A DNA stretch of 64,000 nt from Bacteroidaceae bacterium (GTDB taxonomy: Bacteria > Bacteroidota > Bacteroidia > Bacteroidales > Bacteroidaceae). Every line of letters begins with the position of its first letter. Position 1 is the stretch's first letter. Below, in pieces: positions 54,764 to 63,754 of the stretch. The notes under the pieces were generated by a model. It searched no databases. It had not been told where the DNA came from and was given only the letters and a program-made list of their open reading frames with translations. The DNA is taken from NCBI GenBank assembly GCA_902362595.1, contig CABIXF010000016.1, forward strand, positions 1 through 64,000. Direction: 5' to 3'. The translations under genes were made by a program, and so were the position numbers.

Positions 54764-55717
54764 TCAATATACCAAATTGACATTATCAATCCATAATTTA
54801 TTGCCCGGTGATCCGATAAAAGCTCCTCCCATACTGGAAGTAAATTGCAGAATCAAGTGCGTAGGATGCTCATTTTCTCCAGCCCACCCCACTTCTTTGA
54901 TCAACTTACTTTCTCCCTTACTATTACGGGCATAGTAGCCTCCCGCCCCCAGTTTCATCAAATCGGGCACATAACGCTTATCTTGTGTGATGTCTCCGTA
55001 CATGATTTCATAAGTTGCTCCATTGTGCCAGTCCTGTGTCTGGCTATACTTTACGGCTACTGTACCCACACGTTTAGCAATAATATTTCCCTCAGCATCT
55101 TCCGTACGTTTCTGCAACAAGCATACCATAATGGCACAATCCTTTCCTGGAATAGTAGCCTTCTTACTGAAGCCCGTTTGACGAATCCGGTTGGGTTCCC
55201 CCGACATCTGTACTTTATAATCATACCGGACAGCTTTCGGACGAGATGTAAAGGGAAGTCCTGAATTCAAGGCCTTTTCTCCATCTTTGGTCCCAGTAAT
55301 CGGTTCCTTCATATCACCTAAAAACATAGAACCTGATGCCAGCACCGTAATATTAACCATTCCCAGCACTTTTACACTTTCTATGTGGGTTTCAAGGCGG
55401 GCGCAATACCCATCCCCTCTTTTTTCCGGATATACACTAGTATTGGTCTTTACAATTCCCATTACTTTCGCCATCACATTTGAATTACCCCACGGAGAGC
55501 CTCCTTGATTTACATAAGCGACATTCCCGTCAATTTCTTTTGTGGGCCCCAGTTCATATAATAGTTTGGTATTTCCCCCAATGATACCAGATTCATGAAT
55601 GCGCCGAGTCACCCATTCATCCATATCACCATATTTAATCGGTACAACCTTCTCCTGCGCTTGCATAGCTAATGGCAATACAGCCAAAGCCCCACCTAAA
55701 ATCCAATTCCACTTCAT
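54764..55717 (-). CDS. PCMD-domain exported protein
   Basis: A 317-residue exported protein with a signal peptide (1-20, ending AMQAQ). The body resembles the Bacteroidetes PCMD (putative carbohydrate metabolism) domain: WGNSNVMAKVMGI, GSMFLGDMK, FTSRPKAVRYDYK, and a C-terminal WIDNVNLVY strand. The function is unknown; a glycan-binding beta-sandwich is suspected. The ATG at 55717 follows a -7 element at 55746-55753. It is monocistronic. Confidence 0.8.
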   Translation of the reverse strand: MKWNWILGGALAVLPLAMQAQEKVVPIKYGDMDEWVTRRIHESGIIGGNTKLLYELGPTKEIDGNVAYVNQGGSPWGNSNVMAKVMGIVKTNTSVYPEKRGDGYCARLETHIESVKVLGMVNITVLASGSMFLGDMKEPITGTKDGEKALNSGLPFTSRPKAVRYDYKVQMSGEPNRIRQTGFSKKATIPGKDCAIMVCLLQKRTEDAEGNIIAKRVGTVAVKYSQTQDWHNGATYEIMYGDITQDKRYVPDLMKLGAGGYYARNSKGESKLIKEVGWAGENEHPTHLILQFTSSMGGAFIGSPGNKLWIDNVNLVY

Positions 55718-55745
55718 AGATATAATCCAAAATATTTTCAGTCGG

Positions 55746-55753
55746 CAAATATA
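55746..55753 (-). promoter_or_regulatory. -7 promoter element for the PCMD gene
   Basis: The minus strand reads TATATTTG about 29 bases before the ATG at 55717, immediately after the terminator of the SPOR gene. Confidence 0.5.
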
Positions 55754-55786
55754 CAAAAAAAAGCGACCGTTATTATACGGTCGCTT
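55754..55786 (-). terminator. Terminator of the SPOR lipoprotein gene
   Basis: AAGCGACCGT (55761-55770) pairs perfectly with ACGGTCGCTT (55777-55786) around a 6-base loop. A long T-run follows on the minus strand. Confidence 0.88.
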
Positions 55787-55828
55787 TCAATCCTAATATA
55801 TGGGATAATAAATCTTACCTATATCACA

Positions 55829-56317
55829 TTAATATACCCGATACAACAGCCAAGATCCCTGGAAATCCTCACGATTCGGATATTTTGCCTTGAATGCATC
55901 TTTTGCACGAACTGCTTCTTCTCTTGTATCGAAAGACTCAACAATTACACGATACATATTACGTTCTGCATTATACACCACCTTAGCATTGTATCCATCT
56001 CTGTCGAGCATGGTTTTCAAGCCATCTGCATTTGCTTTTACACCAAAACTTCCACAAACCACACTGTAAGCCTTCAATCCGTCACCTGAAACGAGTTCTA
56101 CTTTTTCCTCGCGTACAGGAGCTGTAGAAACGACCGGAGCTGGAGCTGTTTCTACTGCAGGAGCTTCTGCCGGTGTCTCTGTAGCAGCTGATGCCTCAGC
56201 CAATTCTTGCTGTTTAGCCTTTTCATAAGCTTTCTTGTAAGCACTTTCACTTGATTTACAAGAAGAGAACGCTAGTGCAGTGCACAATGCCATTCCCATT
56301 ACAACTACTTTCTTCAT
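55829..56317 (-). CDS. SPOR-domain lipoprotein
   Basis: A 162-residue lipoprotein with lipobox AFSSC (Cys20). A helical, Lys/Glu-rich stretch and an Ala/Pro/Glu linker (about 40-75) lead to a C-terminal SPOR domain (about 83-160: YSVVCGSFGVKANADGLKTML), which binds denuded septal peptidoglycan. A role in division or wall attachment is likely. The start at 56317 fits a -7 element at 56359-56366. Confidence 0.88.
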   Translation of the reverse strand: MKKVVVMGMALCTALAFSSCKSSESAYKKAYEKAKQQELAEASAATETPAEAPAVETAPAPVVSTAPVREEKVELVSGDGLKAYSVVCGSFGVKANADGLKTMLDRDGYNAKVVYNAERNMYRVIVESFDTREEAVRAKDAFKAKYPNREDFQGSWLLYRVY

Positions 56318-56358
56318 GTTATCTATACCAATTAGATGAATATTCAAATTATTTGTTG

Positions 56359-56366
56359 CAAAGGTA
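56359..56366 (-). promoter_or_regulatory. -7 promoter element for the SPOR lipoprotein gene
   Basis: The minus strand reads TACCTTTG about 42 bases before the ATG at 56317. Confidence 0.5.
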
Positions 56367-56471
56367 ACAATATAAAATCTGCCTGACTATTAAAATCAGT
56401 TAATTATACATTCCAAGCAACCCTGATGTGCATTTTTCAATAAAAAAAGAACAACTTATCAGGATTATTAT

Positions 56472-56479
56472 TAGATTTG
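56472..56479 (+). promoter_or_regulatory. -7 promoter element for the YtxH operon
   Basis: TAGATTTG lies 29 bases before the ATG at 56509. The -33 region is not a clear match. Confidence 0.45.
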
Positions 56480-56508
56480 TAAAGTAATAACTTTTAAAAA
56501 GTAGATTT

Positions 56509-56712
56509 ATGAAAGCATTAAGTATTGTAGCAGCATTCTTGGGCGGTGTTACTTTAGGAGCTGCAGCAGGCATTTTATTTGCCCCGGAAAAAGGTGAAGA
56601 CACCCGTAGAAAAATTGCGGAAGTCCTTCGCAAAAAAGGAATTCGCTTGAATCGTGCTGAAATGGACGATTTAGTCGATCAAATAGCAGCCGAAGTAAAA
56701 GACGCTGAATAA
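56509..56712 (+). CDS. YtxH-domain small membrane protein
   Basis: A 67-residue protein with one N-terminal glycine-rich membrane helix (AAFLGGVTLGAAAGILFAPEKGEDTRRKI), the YtxH hallmark, and a charged amphipathic tail. YtxH proteins are linked to general stress in other bacteria; here the role is unknown. It leads a same-strand run with a holin-like protein (72 bp on) and a small coiled-coil protein. Confidence 0.85.
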   Translation: MKALSIVAAFLGGVTLGAAAGILFAPEKGEDTRRKIAEVLRKKGIRLNRAEMDDLVDQIAAEVKDAE

Positions 56713-56784
56713 TTTGTCATAAGTATAAAGCAGGCTTTGGAGGAAAAGTCTGCTTTATATTTTTCCCACTTATAATAATTGCTT

Positions 56785-57153
56785 ATGTTTGCAAACGATA
56801 AGAGCATTGACAATCTGGAATCTCTGTTTAAAGAAGTCCGGAAATATCTCGAACTGCAAGGCCAATATATAAAACTTGACTTAGTCGAAAAACTGACCAT
56901 TTTGCTGTCTACCTTAATCCTCATATTAATTATTATTATTTTAAGCATGATGGCCCTTTTCTATTTTTCATTCATGCTTGTCTATGCTTTGGCTCCGCTT
57001 GTTGGAAGCCTAATTGGAGGATATGCCATCATCGGAGGTGTAGTACTACTTATGGCCATACTAATTTACCGCATGCGCAAACAATGGATATTCCAGCCGA
57101 TGGTGCATTTCCTGGCACGGCTATTCCTTGATGAACCTACTTCAAAAGAATAA
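56785..57153 (+). CDS. Phage-holin-superfamily III-like membrane protein
   Basis: A 122-residue protein with an N-terminal amphipathic helix (FANDKSIDNLESLFKEVRKYLELQG), two strong membrane segments (about 42-70 and 73-98) and a basic C-terminus. This matches the DUF1469 / holin-superfamily-III-like group often found beside YtxH in Bacteroidetes. It is not part of a prophage here. The ATG at 56785 is preferred to a TTG two codons earlier. The next gene starts 4 bp later. Confidence 0.8.
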   Translation: MFANDKSIDNLESLFKEVRKYLELQGQYIKLDLVEKLTILLSTLILILIIIILSMMALFYFSFMLVYALAPLVGSLIGGYAIIGGVVLLMAILIYRMRKQWIFQPMVHFLARLFLDEPTSKE

Positions 57154-57157
57154 AATA

Positions 57158-57418
57158 ATGAATGAAATAAAACCTTCTCCAAATTATAGTGTAGAAATAA
57201 TCTCTCAACTGAGAGCCGAAAAGAAAAAAGAGTTGAGAGAGTCAAAAGAACGTATCCAGTTTCTGACACAAAGTTTATTTTCTCCTCAAAGAAGCAAAAA
57301 TAAGATGGAGAACATGATGCAGCACATCAACGCCGGAATAGCTGCTTACGACGGACTGCGAACCGGTATCATGATATTCCAACGCATTCACCATTTTTTT
57401 AACCGAAAGAAAAGATAA
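57158..57418 (+). CDS. Small hypothetical protein of the YtxH operon
   Basis: An 86-residue basic protein, helical and without a signal peptide or clear membrane helix. A coiled-coil-like stretch (QLRAEKKKELRESKERIQ) is followed by INAGIAAYDGLRTGIMIFQRI. It starts 4 bp after the holin-like gene and ends 10 bp before the protease gene, so it is coupled to both. I do not recognise the family. Confidence 0.75.
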   Translation: MNEIKPSPNYSVEIISQLRAEKKKELRESKERIQFLTQSLFSPQRSKNKMENMMQHINAGIAAYDGLRTGIMIFQRIHHFFNRKKR

Positions 57419-57428
57419 AAAATCACAC

Positions 57429-60400
57429 ATGAAAACAAAGTTACTTTTTGCTGCTCTTGCCGCATTTAGTGCTGCAGGAGCAGCAGAGAATCCGTTATGG
57501 ATGCGCCATTGTGCCATTTCACCAGACGGAAATACCATTGCTTTTTGTTATAAAGGAGACATCTACACTGTGCCCTCAACTGGTGGAAATGCCCGACAAC
57601 TAACGACCAATCAGTCCTATGACACAAATCCAATATGGAGTCCAGACGGACAACAAATTGCCTTTGCCTCTGCCCGACAAGGAAGTTTAGACATTTACTT
57701 AATCTCCAAAGAGGGAGGAACCCCCAAAAGACTTACCACCCACTCCGGGAATGAATTGCCCGTTACTTTCACTGACAATGGGCATCTTTTGTTCAGAGCA
57801 AGTGTGATGCCGGATGCGATAGACCTGTCCTTCCCGAGTTCCCAGTTTCCGCAAGTATATGAAGTCAACACCCAAGGAGGACGCCCCGTCCTGTATTCCT
57901 CTTTTCCCATGGAAGACATCAGCGTGGCTAAAGATGGGACTACCCTGCTCTATCACGACCAAAAAGGCTACGAAGACCCTTGGCGCAAACATCATACTTC
58001 TTCCATTACACGCGACATCTGGCTCAGCAAGGAAGACGTCAACCACCAGCGCACTTACCAGAAACTGACCTCCTTCAACGGAGAAGACCGCAACCCAGTA
58101 TGGAGTGGCGACAACCAGTCGTTCTACTACCTGAGTGAAAAAGAAGGTTCGTTCAATGTATTCAAGCGCAACTTGGATGGGAGCAACGAAGTACAGCTGA
58201 CCCACCATACCCAACACCCGGTACGTTTCCTGTCTGCCGCCCAGAACGGTTTGTTATGCTACGGCTACGACGGCGAAATCTATACGGTTAAAGAAGGGCA
58301 GTCTCCACAGAAAGTCAACATCCGCATCGTGACAGACCAGACTGAAACGGAACTGGCTCACCAGATAAGAACCTCAGGGGCTACGGAAATCGCTGTTTCT
58401 CCCAATGGAAAAGAAGTGGCTTTCGTACTCCACGGAGATGTATTCGTCACTTCTACCGACTACAAAACCACCAAGCAAATCACAGATACCCCCGAACAGG
58501 AACGTAGCATAGATTTTTCTCCAGACGGACGGAGCATCGTATATGCCTCTGAACGGAATGGTATCTGGCAAGTTTATCAGTCTACCCTTACCGAAAAGGA
58601 AGAAAAATTATTCACTTATGCGACCGGCATTAAGGAAGAACGGCTTACGCAAACGCAAATCGCCTCTTTCCAGCCCCAATATAGCCCAGACGGTAAGAAA
58701 GTAGCCTTCCTTGAAAATCGTACGACTTTGCGCGTGCTCAACCTGAAAGACAAATCCGTATGCACCGCAATGGACGGGAAGTACGAATATTCTTACAGCG
58801 ATGGGGACCAGTGGTTCCAATGGAGTCCCGACAGCCGCTGGCTGCTTTGCGGCTATATCGGTACAGGTGGATGGAATAACAGCGACGTGGCGTTAGTCAA
58901 TGCTTCCGGCAATGGCGAAATCCACAACCTGACAGAAAGCGGATACAATGATTCCAACGCAAAATGGGTGCTGGACGGAAAAGCCATGATTTGGGAAAGC
59001 GATCGGGCAGGCTACAGAAGTCATGGAAGCTGGGGAGCGGAAAGTGATATCTATATCATGTTTTTTGACCTAGAAGCATACGAACGATTCCGCCTCAACA
59101 AGGAAGAACTTGCTTTGATGGAAGAAAAAGAGCAACAAGATGATAAGAAGAAAGAGAAAAAGGAAAAATCAGAAAAAGAAAAAGCCATAAAACCACTTAC
59201 CTTCGATTTGGAAAACTGTCGTGACCGTATTATTCGGTTAACTGTAAATTCTTCCCACTTGGGAGATGCTGTGCTCAGTCCGAAAGGTGACAAGCTCTAC
59301 TACCAGGCTTCCTTTGAAGGTGGAGCCGATTTATGGGTACATGATTTAAAAGAACAAAAGACCGAACTATTGTTAAAAGGTATCGGATATGGCTCACTGA
59401 CATGCGACAAAGAAAACAAACATATTTTTCTTTGCAGCAACGGGGGAATCAAAAAGATCAACCCAGACAAGCACCAGATTGAAAACGTCAACTTTGAAGC
59501 CTTATTCAATTATCGTCCATTCAAAGAACGCGAATACATCTTCAATCATGTATGGCAACAAGTTCTCGATAAATTCTATGTTCCCGATCTACACGGCACA
59601 GACTGGAAATTTTATCGGGAAAGCTATGCGCGCTTCCTTCCACATATCAACAACAACTATGATTTTCAGGAAATGTTGAGTGAATTGTTGGGCGAACTGA
59701 ACGGTTCACACACAGGAGCTCGATATGCCGCACCGGGAGCCACGCTATCTACCGCATGTTTAGGAGTCTTCTTTGACAATAAATATGAGGGAGATGGACT
59801 TAAAATTCAGGAAATCATAGCTAAAGGACCGTTCGCTGTCAAGAAAACGGATGTTACCCCAGGATGCATCATTGAAAAAATTGATGGGCAACCAGTCTTG
59901 AAGGATATTGATTATTATCCGATGCTGGAGGGAAAAGCAGGCAAAAATGTACAATTGACCATTTATAATCCGCAAAATGGCAAACGTTTCCAAACAACCA
60001 TAAAAGCTATCACTACAGGACAACAAAACGAACTGCTTTACAAACGCTGGGTAAAGAGAAACGAAAAAATAGTTGAGAAACTGTCGGGAGGACGAATAGC
60101 CTACGTACATGTCAAAGGAATGGATAGTCCTAGTTTCCGTGAAGTATATAGCGAATTGTTAAGCGATCGCAACCGTAACAAAGAAGCTGTCATTGTAGAT
60201 ACCCGCCACAACGGAGGCGGATGGCTTCATGATGACTTGGCAACTTTATTGAGTGGAAAAGAATACCAACGGTTTGTCCCACGCGGGCAATACATCGGCA
60301 GCGACCCGTTCAATAAATGGCTAAAACCTTCTTGTGTGATGGTTTGCGAAGACAACTACAGCAACGCCCACGGCTTCCCTTGGGTCTACAAGGAACTGAA

Positions 60401-60665
60401 AATTGGCAAACTGATTGGAACCCCCGTTCCAGGTACAATGACCGCCGTATGGTGGGAACGCCAAATTGACCCAACTATTGTGTTCGGCATTCCGCAGGTA
60501 GGCTGCATGGATATGCGTGGCCAATATATGGAAAACAAGCAATTGGAACCGGATATCAAAGTGTATAACACCCCTGAAAAATCTCTGAAGGGAGAAGACG
60601 AGCAACTGGAAGCTGCTATCAAAGAAATGCTCAAAGAAGCAGATGCTTTAAAAAGCAAACAATAA
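57429..60665 (+). CDS. Tricorn-like S41 protease with beta-propeller and PDZ domain, exported
   Basis: A 1078-residue exported protease. A signal peptide (1-20) is followed by WD40/TolB-like propeller repeats (about 25-560: SPDGNTIAF, WSPDGQQIAF, YSPDGKKVAF), a charged Lys/Glu insertion (about 562-585), a C1-like helical region (ELNGSHTGARY), a PDZ domain (about 780-865) and an S41 catalytic core. Ser978 in NYSNAHGFPW is the probable nucleophile, and the SHTGA histidine matches tricorn. It probably trims peptides in the periplasm. It follows the YtxH operon by 10 bp. The middle third looks more GC-rich than the rest. Confidence 0.9.
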   Translation: MKTKLLFAALAAFSAAGAAENPLWMRHCAISPDGNTIAFCYKGDIYTVPSTGGNARQLTTNQSYDTNPIWSPDGQQIAFASARQGSLDIYLISKEGGTPKRLTTHSGNELPVTFTDNGHLLFRASVMPDAIDLSFPSSQFPQVYEVNTQGGRPVLYSSFPMEDISVAKDGTTLLYHDQKGYEDPWRKHHTSSITRDIWLSKEDVNHQRTYQKLTSFNGEDRNPVWSGDNQSFYYLSEKEGSFNVFKRNLDGSNEVQLTHHTQHPVRFLSAAQNGLLCYGYDGEIYTVKEGQSPQKVNIRIVTDQTETELAHQIRTSGATEIAVSPNGKEVAFVLHGDVFVTSTDYKTTKQITDTPEQERSIDFSPDGRSIVYASERNGIWQVYQSTLTEKEEKLFTYATGIKEERLTQTQIASFQPQYSPDGKKVAFLENRTTLRVLNLKDKSVCTAMDGKYEYSYSDGDQWFQWSPDSRWLLCGYIGTGGWNNSDVALVNASGNGEIHNLTESGYNDSNAKWVLDGKAMIWESDRAGYRSHGSWGAESDIYIMFFDLEAYERFRLNKEELALMEEKEQQDDKKKEKKEKSEKEKAIKPLTFDLENCRDRIIRLTVNSSHLGDAVLSPKGDKLYYQASFEGGADLWVHDLKEQKTELLLKGIGYGSLTCDKENKHIFLCSNGGIKKINPDKHQIENVNFEALFNYRPFKEREYIFNHVWQQVLDKFYVPDLHGTDWKFYRESYARFLPHINNNYDFQEMLSELLGELNGSHTGARYAAPGATLSTACLGVFFDNKYEGDGLKIQEIIAKGPFAVKKTDVTPGCIIEKIDGQPVLKDIDYYPMLEGKAGKNVQLTIYNPQNGKRFQTTIKAITTGQQNELLYKRWVKRNEKIVEKLSGGRIAYVHVKGMDSPSFREVYSELLSDRNRNKEAVIVDTRHNGGGWLHDDLATLLSGKEYQRFVPRGQYIGSDPFNKWLKPSCVMVCEDNYSNAHGFPWVYKELKIGKLIGTPVPGTMTAVWWERQIDPTIVFGIPQVGCMDMRGQYMENKQLEPDIKVYNTPEKSLKGEDEQLEAAIKEMLKEADALKSKQ

Positions 60666-60684
60666 TCTGATGTTCCCAATCTAC

Positions 60685-60726
60685 AAAAACGGAGAAAGAC
60701 GCATCTCGTATCTTTCCCCGTTTTTT
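60685..60726 (+). terminator. Terminator after the tricorn-like protease
   Basis: AAAAACGGAGAAAGA pairs with TCTTTCCCCGTTTTT with one mismatch, followed by a T-run. It begins 20 bases past the stop, between convergent genes. Confidence 0.85.
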
Positions 60727-60738
60727 CTGAATAACCTG

Positions 60739-61959
60739 TCACTCCACAGCTTTTTTCCCTTCATTCAATCGTTTCAACCTCATTAGAGCCTCAATATAAT
60801 AGTAATCAGCGTAAATGATAGAAGCATCTACTTCCGACTTTGCGGGCCAATGTCCGGTGGAATGCAATAAAAAAGCTACATTTTTCTCACGCGACTGATA
60901 TTTCTCAGAACTCAAGCTACACAACATCTTTTCCGCAACTTTTTTGTATTTCTCCCCTTTCCCATTACCATAAAAGTCTGACAATTCTAATAAAGCTGAA
61001 GCTACCACACAGGCCGCAGAAGCATCTCTTGGCGCATCTGGTATATCCGGAGCATTAAAATCCCAGTAGGGAACATAGTCTTCCGGCAAGTTCTTCAGAT
61101 ATACGTCCACTACTTTTTCTACAAAATCCAAGTATTTAGGATTACCTGTCTCACGGAATACAACCGTATAACCGTAGATAGCCCACGCTTGTCCACGTGC
61201 CCACATCGATCCATCGGTATATCCCTGATGCGTACATTTCTTAATGCAATTCCCACTTACCGTATCATAAACAGCCACATGATAGGAAGAATAATCTGAT
61301 CGAAACTGATTCTCCATGGTCTTATCTGCATGAGAGACCGCCATATCAAACAGGCGCCTGTCTCCACCGTTACGTGCAGCCCAAAAAAGCATTTCCAAGT
61401 TAATCATATTATCCATAATAGTATTATGTCCACCTAGCATTTTCACGTTGCGGGGCCAGGACAGAATCGTACCCACTTTCGGATTGAACAAAGTAGCTAA
61501 CGAATCGGCCGTCGCAATAATCACATCCCGATATACGGGATTGTGTGTCAGACGATAACCATTCCCATAACTACAAAACACCAGGAAACCCAAATCATGA
61601 TCGTATGCAGGAATCCTTGAAAAAAGTTCCAGCGACTCCGTATATTTCTCAGCCAGCATCCGAATCGTATCATTCTGAGTTGCTTCGTAATCATACCACA
61701 AAATTCCCGGCCAAAATCCACCCGTCCATTCTTCCCGAGACACCTTTTTGCAGTTCCAGAACCGCTCCCCAGCCAAAATATTACGTGGTTCCATGGTATA
61801 ATCAGGTTCCCCATCTTTTTCCAACTCACTCAACGCACGATGTATCTGCATGTCACAATAAGTCAATTCCTTATCTACATCCAACTTCTTAGTCTTATCC
61901 ACGGCACAGGAAGCAAATACCATAACTCCTATACCCAAAAACAGATGTTTAATCTTCAT
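60739..61959 (-). CDS. Unsaturated glucuronyl hydrolase-type enzyme, GH88
   Basis: An alpha/alpha-barrel hydrolase of 406 residues that removes unsaturated uronic acids left by polysaccharide lyases. A lipobox FASC (Cys18) marks a lipoprotein. The two key acids are Asp122 (HDLGF) and Asp183 (IMDNMINL), spaced 61 residues apart as in Bacillus UGL (Asp88 and Asp149). It is last in the run GH97-GH43-GH88, 14 bp after GH43. This points to a lyase-degraded, uronic-acid-bearing glycan such as pectin or a glycosaminoglycan. Confidence 0.92.
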   Translation of the reverse strand: MKIKHLFLGIGVMVFASCAVDKTKKLDVDKELTYCDMQIHRALSELEKDGEPDYTMEPRNILAGERFWNCKKVSREEWTGGFWPGILWYDYEATQNDTIRMLAEKYTESLELFSRIPAYDHDLGFLVFCSYGNGYRLTHNPVYRDVIIATADSLATLFNPKVGTILSWPRNVKMLGGHNTIMDNMINLEMLFWAARNGGDRRLFDMAVSHADKTMENQFRSDYSSYHVAVYDTVSGNCIKKCTHQGYTDGSMWARGQAWAIYGYTVVFRETGNPKYLDFVEKVVDVYLKNLPEDYVPYWDFNAPDIPDAPRDASAACVVASALLELSDFYGNGKGEKYKKVAEKMLCSLSSEKYQSREKNVAFLLHSTGHWPAKSEVDASIIYADYYYIEALMRLKRLNEGKKAVE

Positions 61960-61973
61960 ATTTCATAATATTT

Positions 61974-63626
61974 TTATTTCTCCACATGAAACCAGTCAAT
62001 ATCTACCCATCCACGTTCTTCTCCATAAGGAGTCACACTGAACATCCCCATTTTAGCACCAATCCATTTTCCTTGGCGAGCCTTGAATACAGATCCAATT
62101 TCCACAAAACGCTTCCCATCCAAGCTATAACTAAAACGACATAATGCATCCTTCCCAACATGTAGCCTGATATAAATTTCACGTTCATAATTCGGATATA
62201 TTCCTGCATCAAATTTACGGCTCGGAGATAATTGTGCCAGCATAAGAACTTGTTCTGGACTTCCTTGTTCCGCGTCCTTGCATATTCCTTGTTTCAGAAC
62301 AAAATTCTCACCCTGTTTTTCTAGTCCCAACCATGTATAATCCCATCCCATCACAATCATACCTGAAAGTTGCCCATCCATCTTGGCTGAAATTTTTAAC
62401 TTGGCAGTTGCTGTAAATTCTTCTGCCGGAAACTTCTGCAACAACAGATTAGGAACTTCCCAGAAATTCTTAAAATCTTTCGACAATTCATGACCATAAA
62501 TACGCATGTAGCCCATATTAGTCGTAAAACCAAATATGTCTTGATAGTTGGCATGCCATTCCCACTGTAGTCCCAGTTTGCGAGAATCAAATTCATCACT
62601 TTCAACCGGCGTTTCTATAGGATACACCCTCTCGGTTGCAGGTTTATGATATCGACTGACAGGTTCGCCACATCCATCACCATCTTTATCCAAGCCAATG
62701 ACAGGCCAGTCTTCTTTCCACACCATCGGATTCAGATGCAGCACACGGCCATAAGCTCCTTTATCCTGAAAATGCAAAAACCAGGATTCCCCATACGGGG
62801 TATCTACCCAGCCTCCCTGATGCGGTCCGTTTATATCAGTCTTACCCTGCGCCATCACAATCCTCGTTTCATAAGGACCATACACATTTTTTGAACGCAT
62901 CACCAATTGCCATCCAGAGACCACGCCGCCAGCCGGAGCAAAAATGTAATAATACCCGTTCCGCTTATAAAATTTGGCTCCCTCTACCGTATGATTCACT
63001 CCGTCATTTCCATCAAACACCAATACCGGCTCTGAGATAACGGCTGTACCTTCTTTGTTCAACTCACAGACCGTCAGAATACTGTTAAATTTAGCCCGGC
63101 TTCCAGCCCATGCATGCGCCAAATAAACTTTGCCATCATCATCCCACAACGGACAAGGATCAATCATCCCTTTTCCAGCTTTTACCAGTATCGGTTTCTC
63201 CCATTCCCCATACGGGTCACGAGTCTTTACCATGAAAATTCCAAAATCCGGATCTCCCCAATAAATATAATATACACCTTCATGAAAACGAATGGAAGGA
63301 GCCCACACGCCTTTTCCGTGACGAACTTCATTAAAGTACGCTACCGGCTCCAGCTGTTTCAATGCATAATTAACAATTTTCCAATTCACCAGGTCTTTGG
63401 AATGTAGAATAGGCAACCCTGGTGTACAGTTAAAGCTAGAAGCTGTAAGAAAATACTCCCCATCTACCGCACAGACATCAGGATCTGAATAATCAGCATG
63501 CAACACAGGATTATGATACATTCCATTTCCTTCATCTGCCACCCATACTTGTGAACGATATTGCGCCATTCCGGATTGCAACATTCCAGCCCACCACAAA
63601 CCAACTATAAGAAACAATTTTTTCAT
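61974..63626 (-). CDS. Glycoside hydrolase GH43 with C-terminal beta-sandwich
   Basis: An exported enzyme of 550 residues with a signal peptide (1-21, ending GMAQ). A five-bladed propeller (about 30-330) has the general base Asp in HADYSDPDVCAVDGEY, the pKa-modulating Asp in GMIDPCPLWDDDG and the acid Glu in HTVEGAKFYKRNGYYY. A C-terminal concanavalin-like beta-sandwich (about 345-548) follows, as in beta-xylosidase-type GH43. The family acts on arabinose-, xylose- or galactose-bearing chains. It is 14 bp upstream of GH88. Confidence 0.92.
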   Translation of the reverse strand: MKKLFLIVGLWWAGMLQSGMAQYRSQVWVADEGNGMYHNPVLHADYSDPDVCAVDGEYFLTASSFNCTPGLPILHSKDLVNWKIVNYALKQLEPVAYFNEVRHGKGVWAPSIRFHEGVYYIYWGDPDFGIFMVKTRDPYGEWEKPILVKAGKGMIDPCPLWDDDGKVYLAHAWAGSRAKFNSILTVCELNKEGTAVISEPVLVFDGNDGVNHTVEGAKFYKRNGYYYIFAPAGGVVSGWQLVMRSKNVYGPYETRIVMAQGKTDINGPHQGGWVDTPYGESWFLHFQDKGAYGRVLHLNPMVWKEDWPVIGLDKDGDGCGEPVSRYHKPATERVYPIETPVESDEFDSRKLGLQWEWHANYQDIFGFTTNMGYMRIYGHELSKDFKNFWEVPNLLLQKFPAEEFTATAKLKISAKMDGQLSGMIVMGWDYTWLGLEKQGENFVLKQGICKDAEQGSPEQVLMLAQLSPSRKFDAGIYPNYEREIYIRLHVGKDALCRFSYSLDGKRFVEIGSVFKARQGKWIGAKMGMFSVTPYGEERGWVDIDWFHVEK

Positions 63627-63754
63627 TCACCTTCCTCTTTTAATAAAAAATAGAAAACAATCTTTACCAAGAAAAATTCCAATACTCAAAAATCCATTTA
63701 CCTAAACTAATACGAATCATTTCTTCATTCTACCTAAAAAGACAAGATAAATAT

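Noticed and set aside
56785-57153. Prophage indicated by a holin-like gene
   Set aside because: Holin-superfamily-III-like proteins occur in core Bacteroidetes operons with YtxH, and no other phage genes are nearby.
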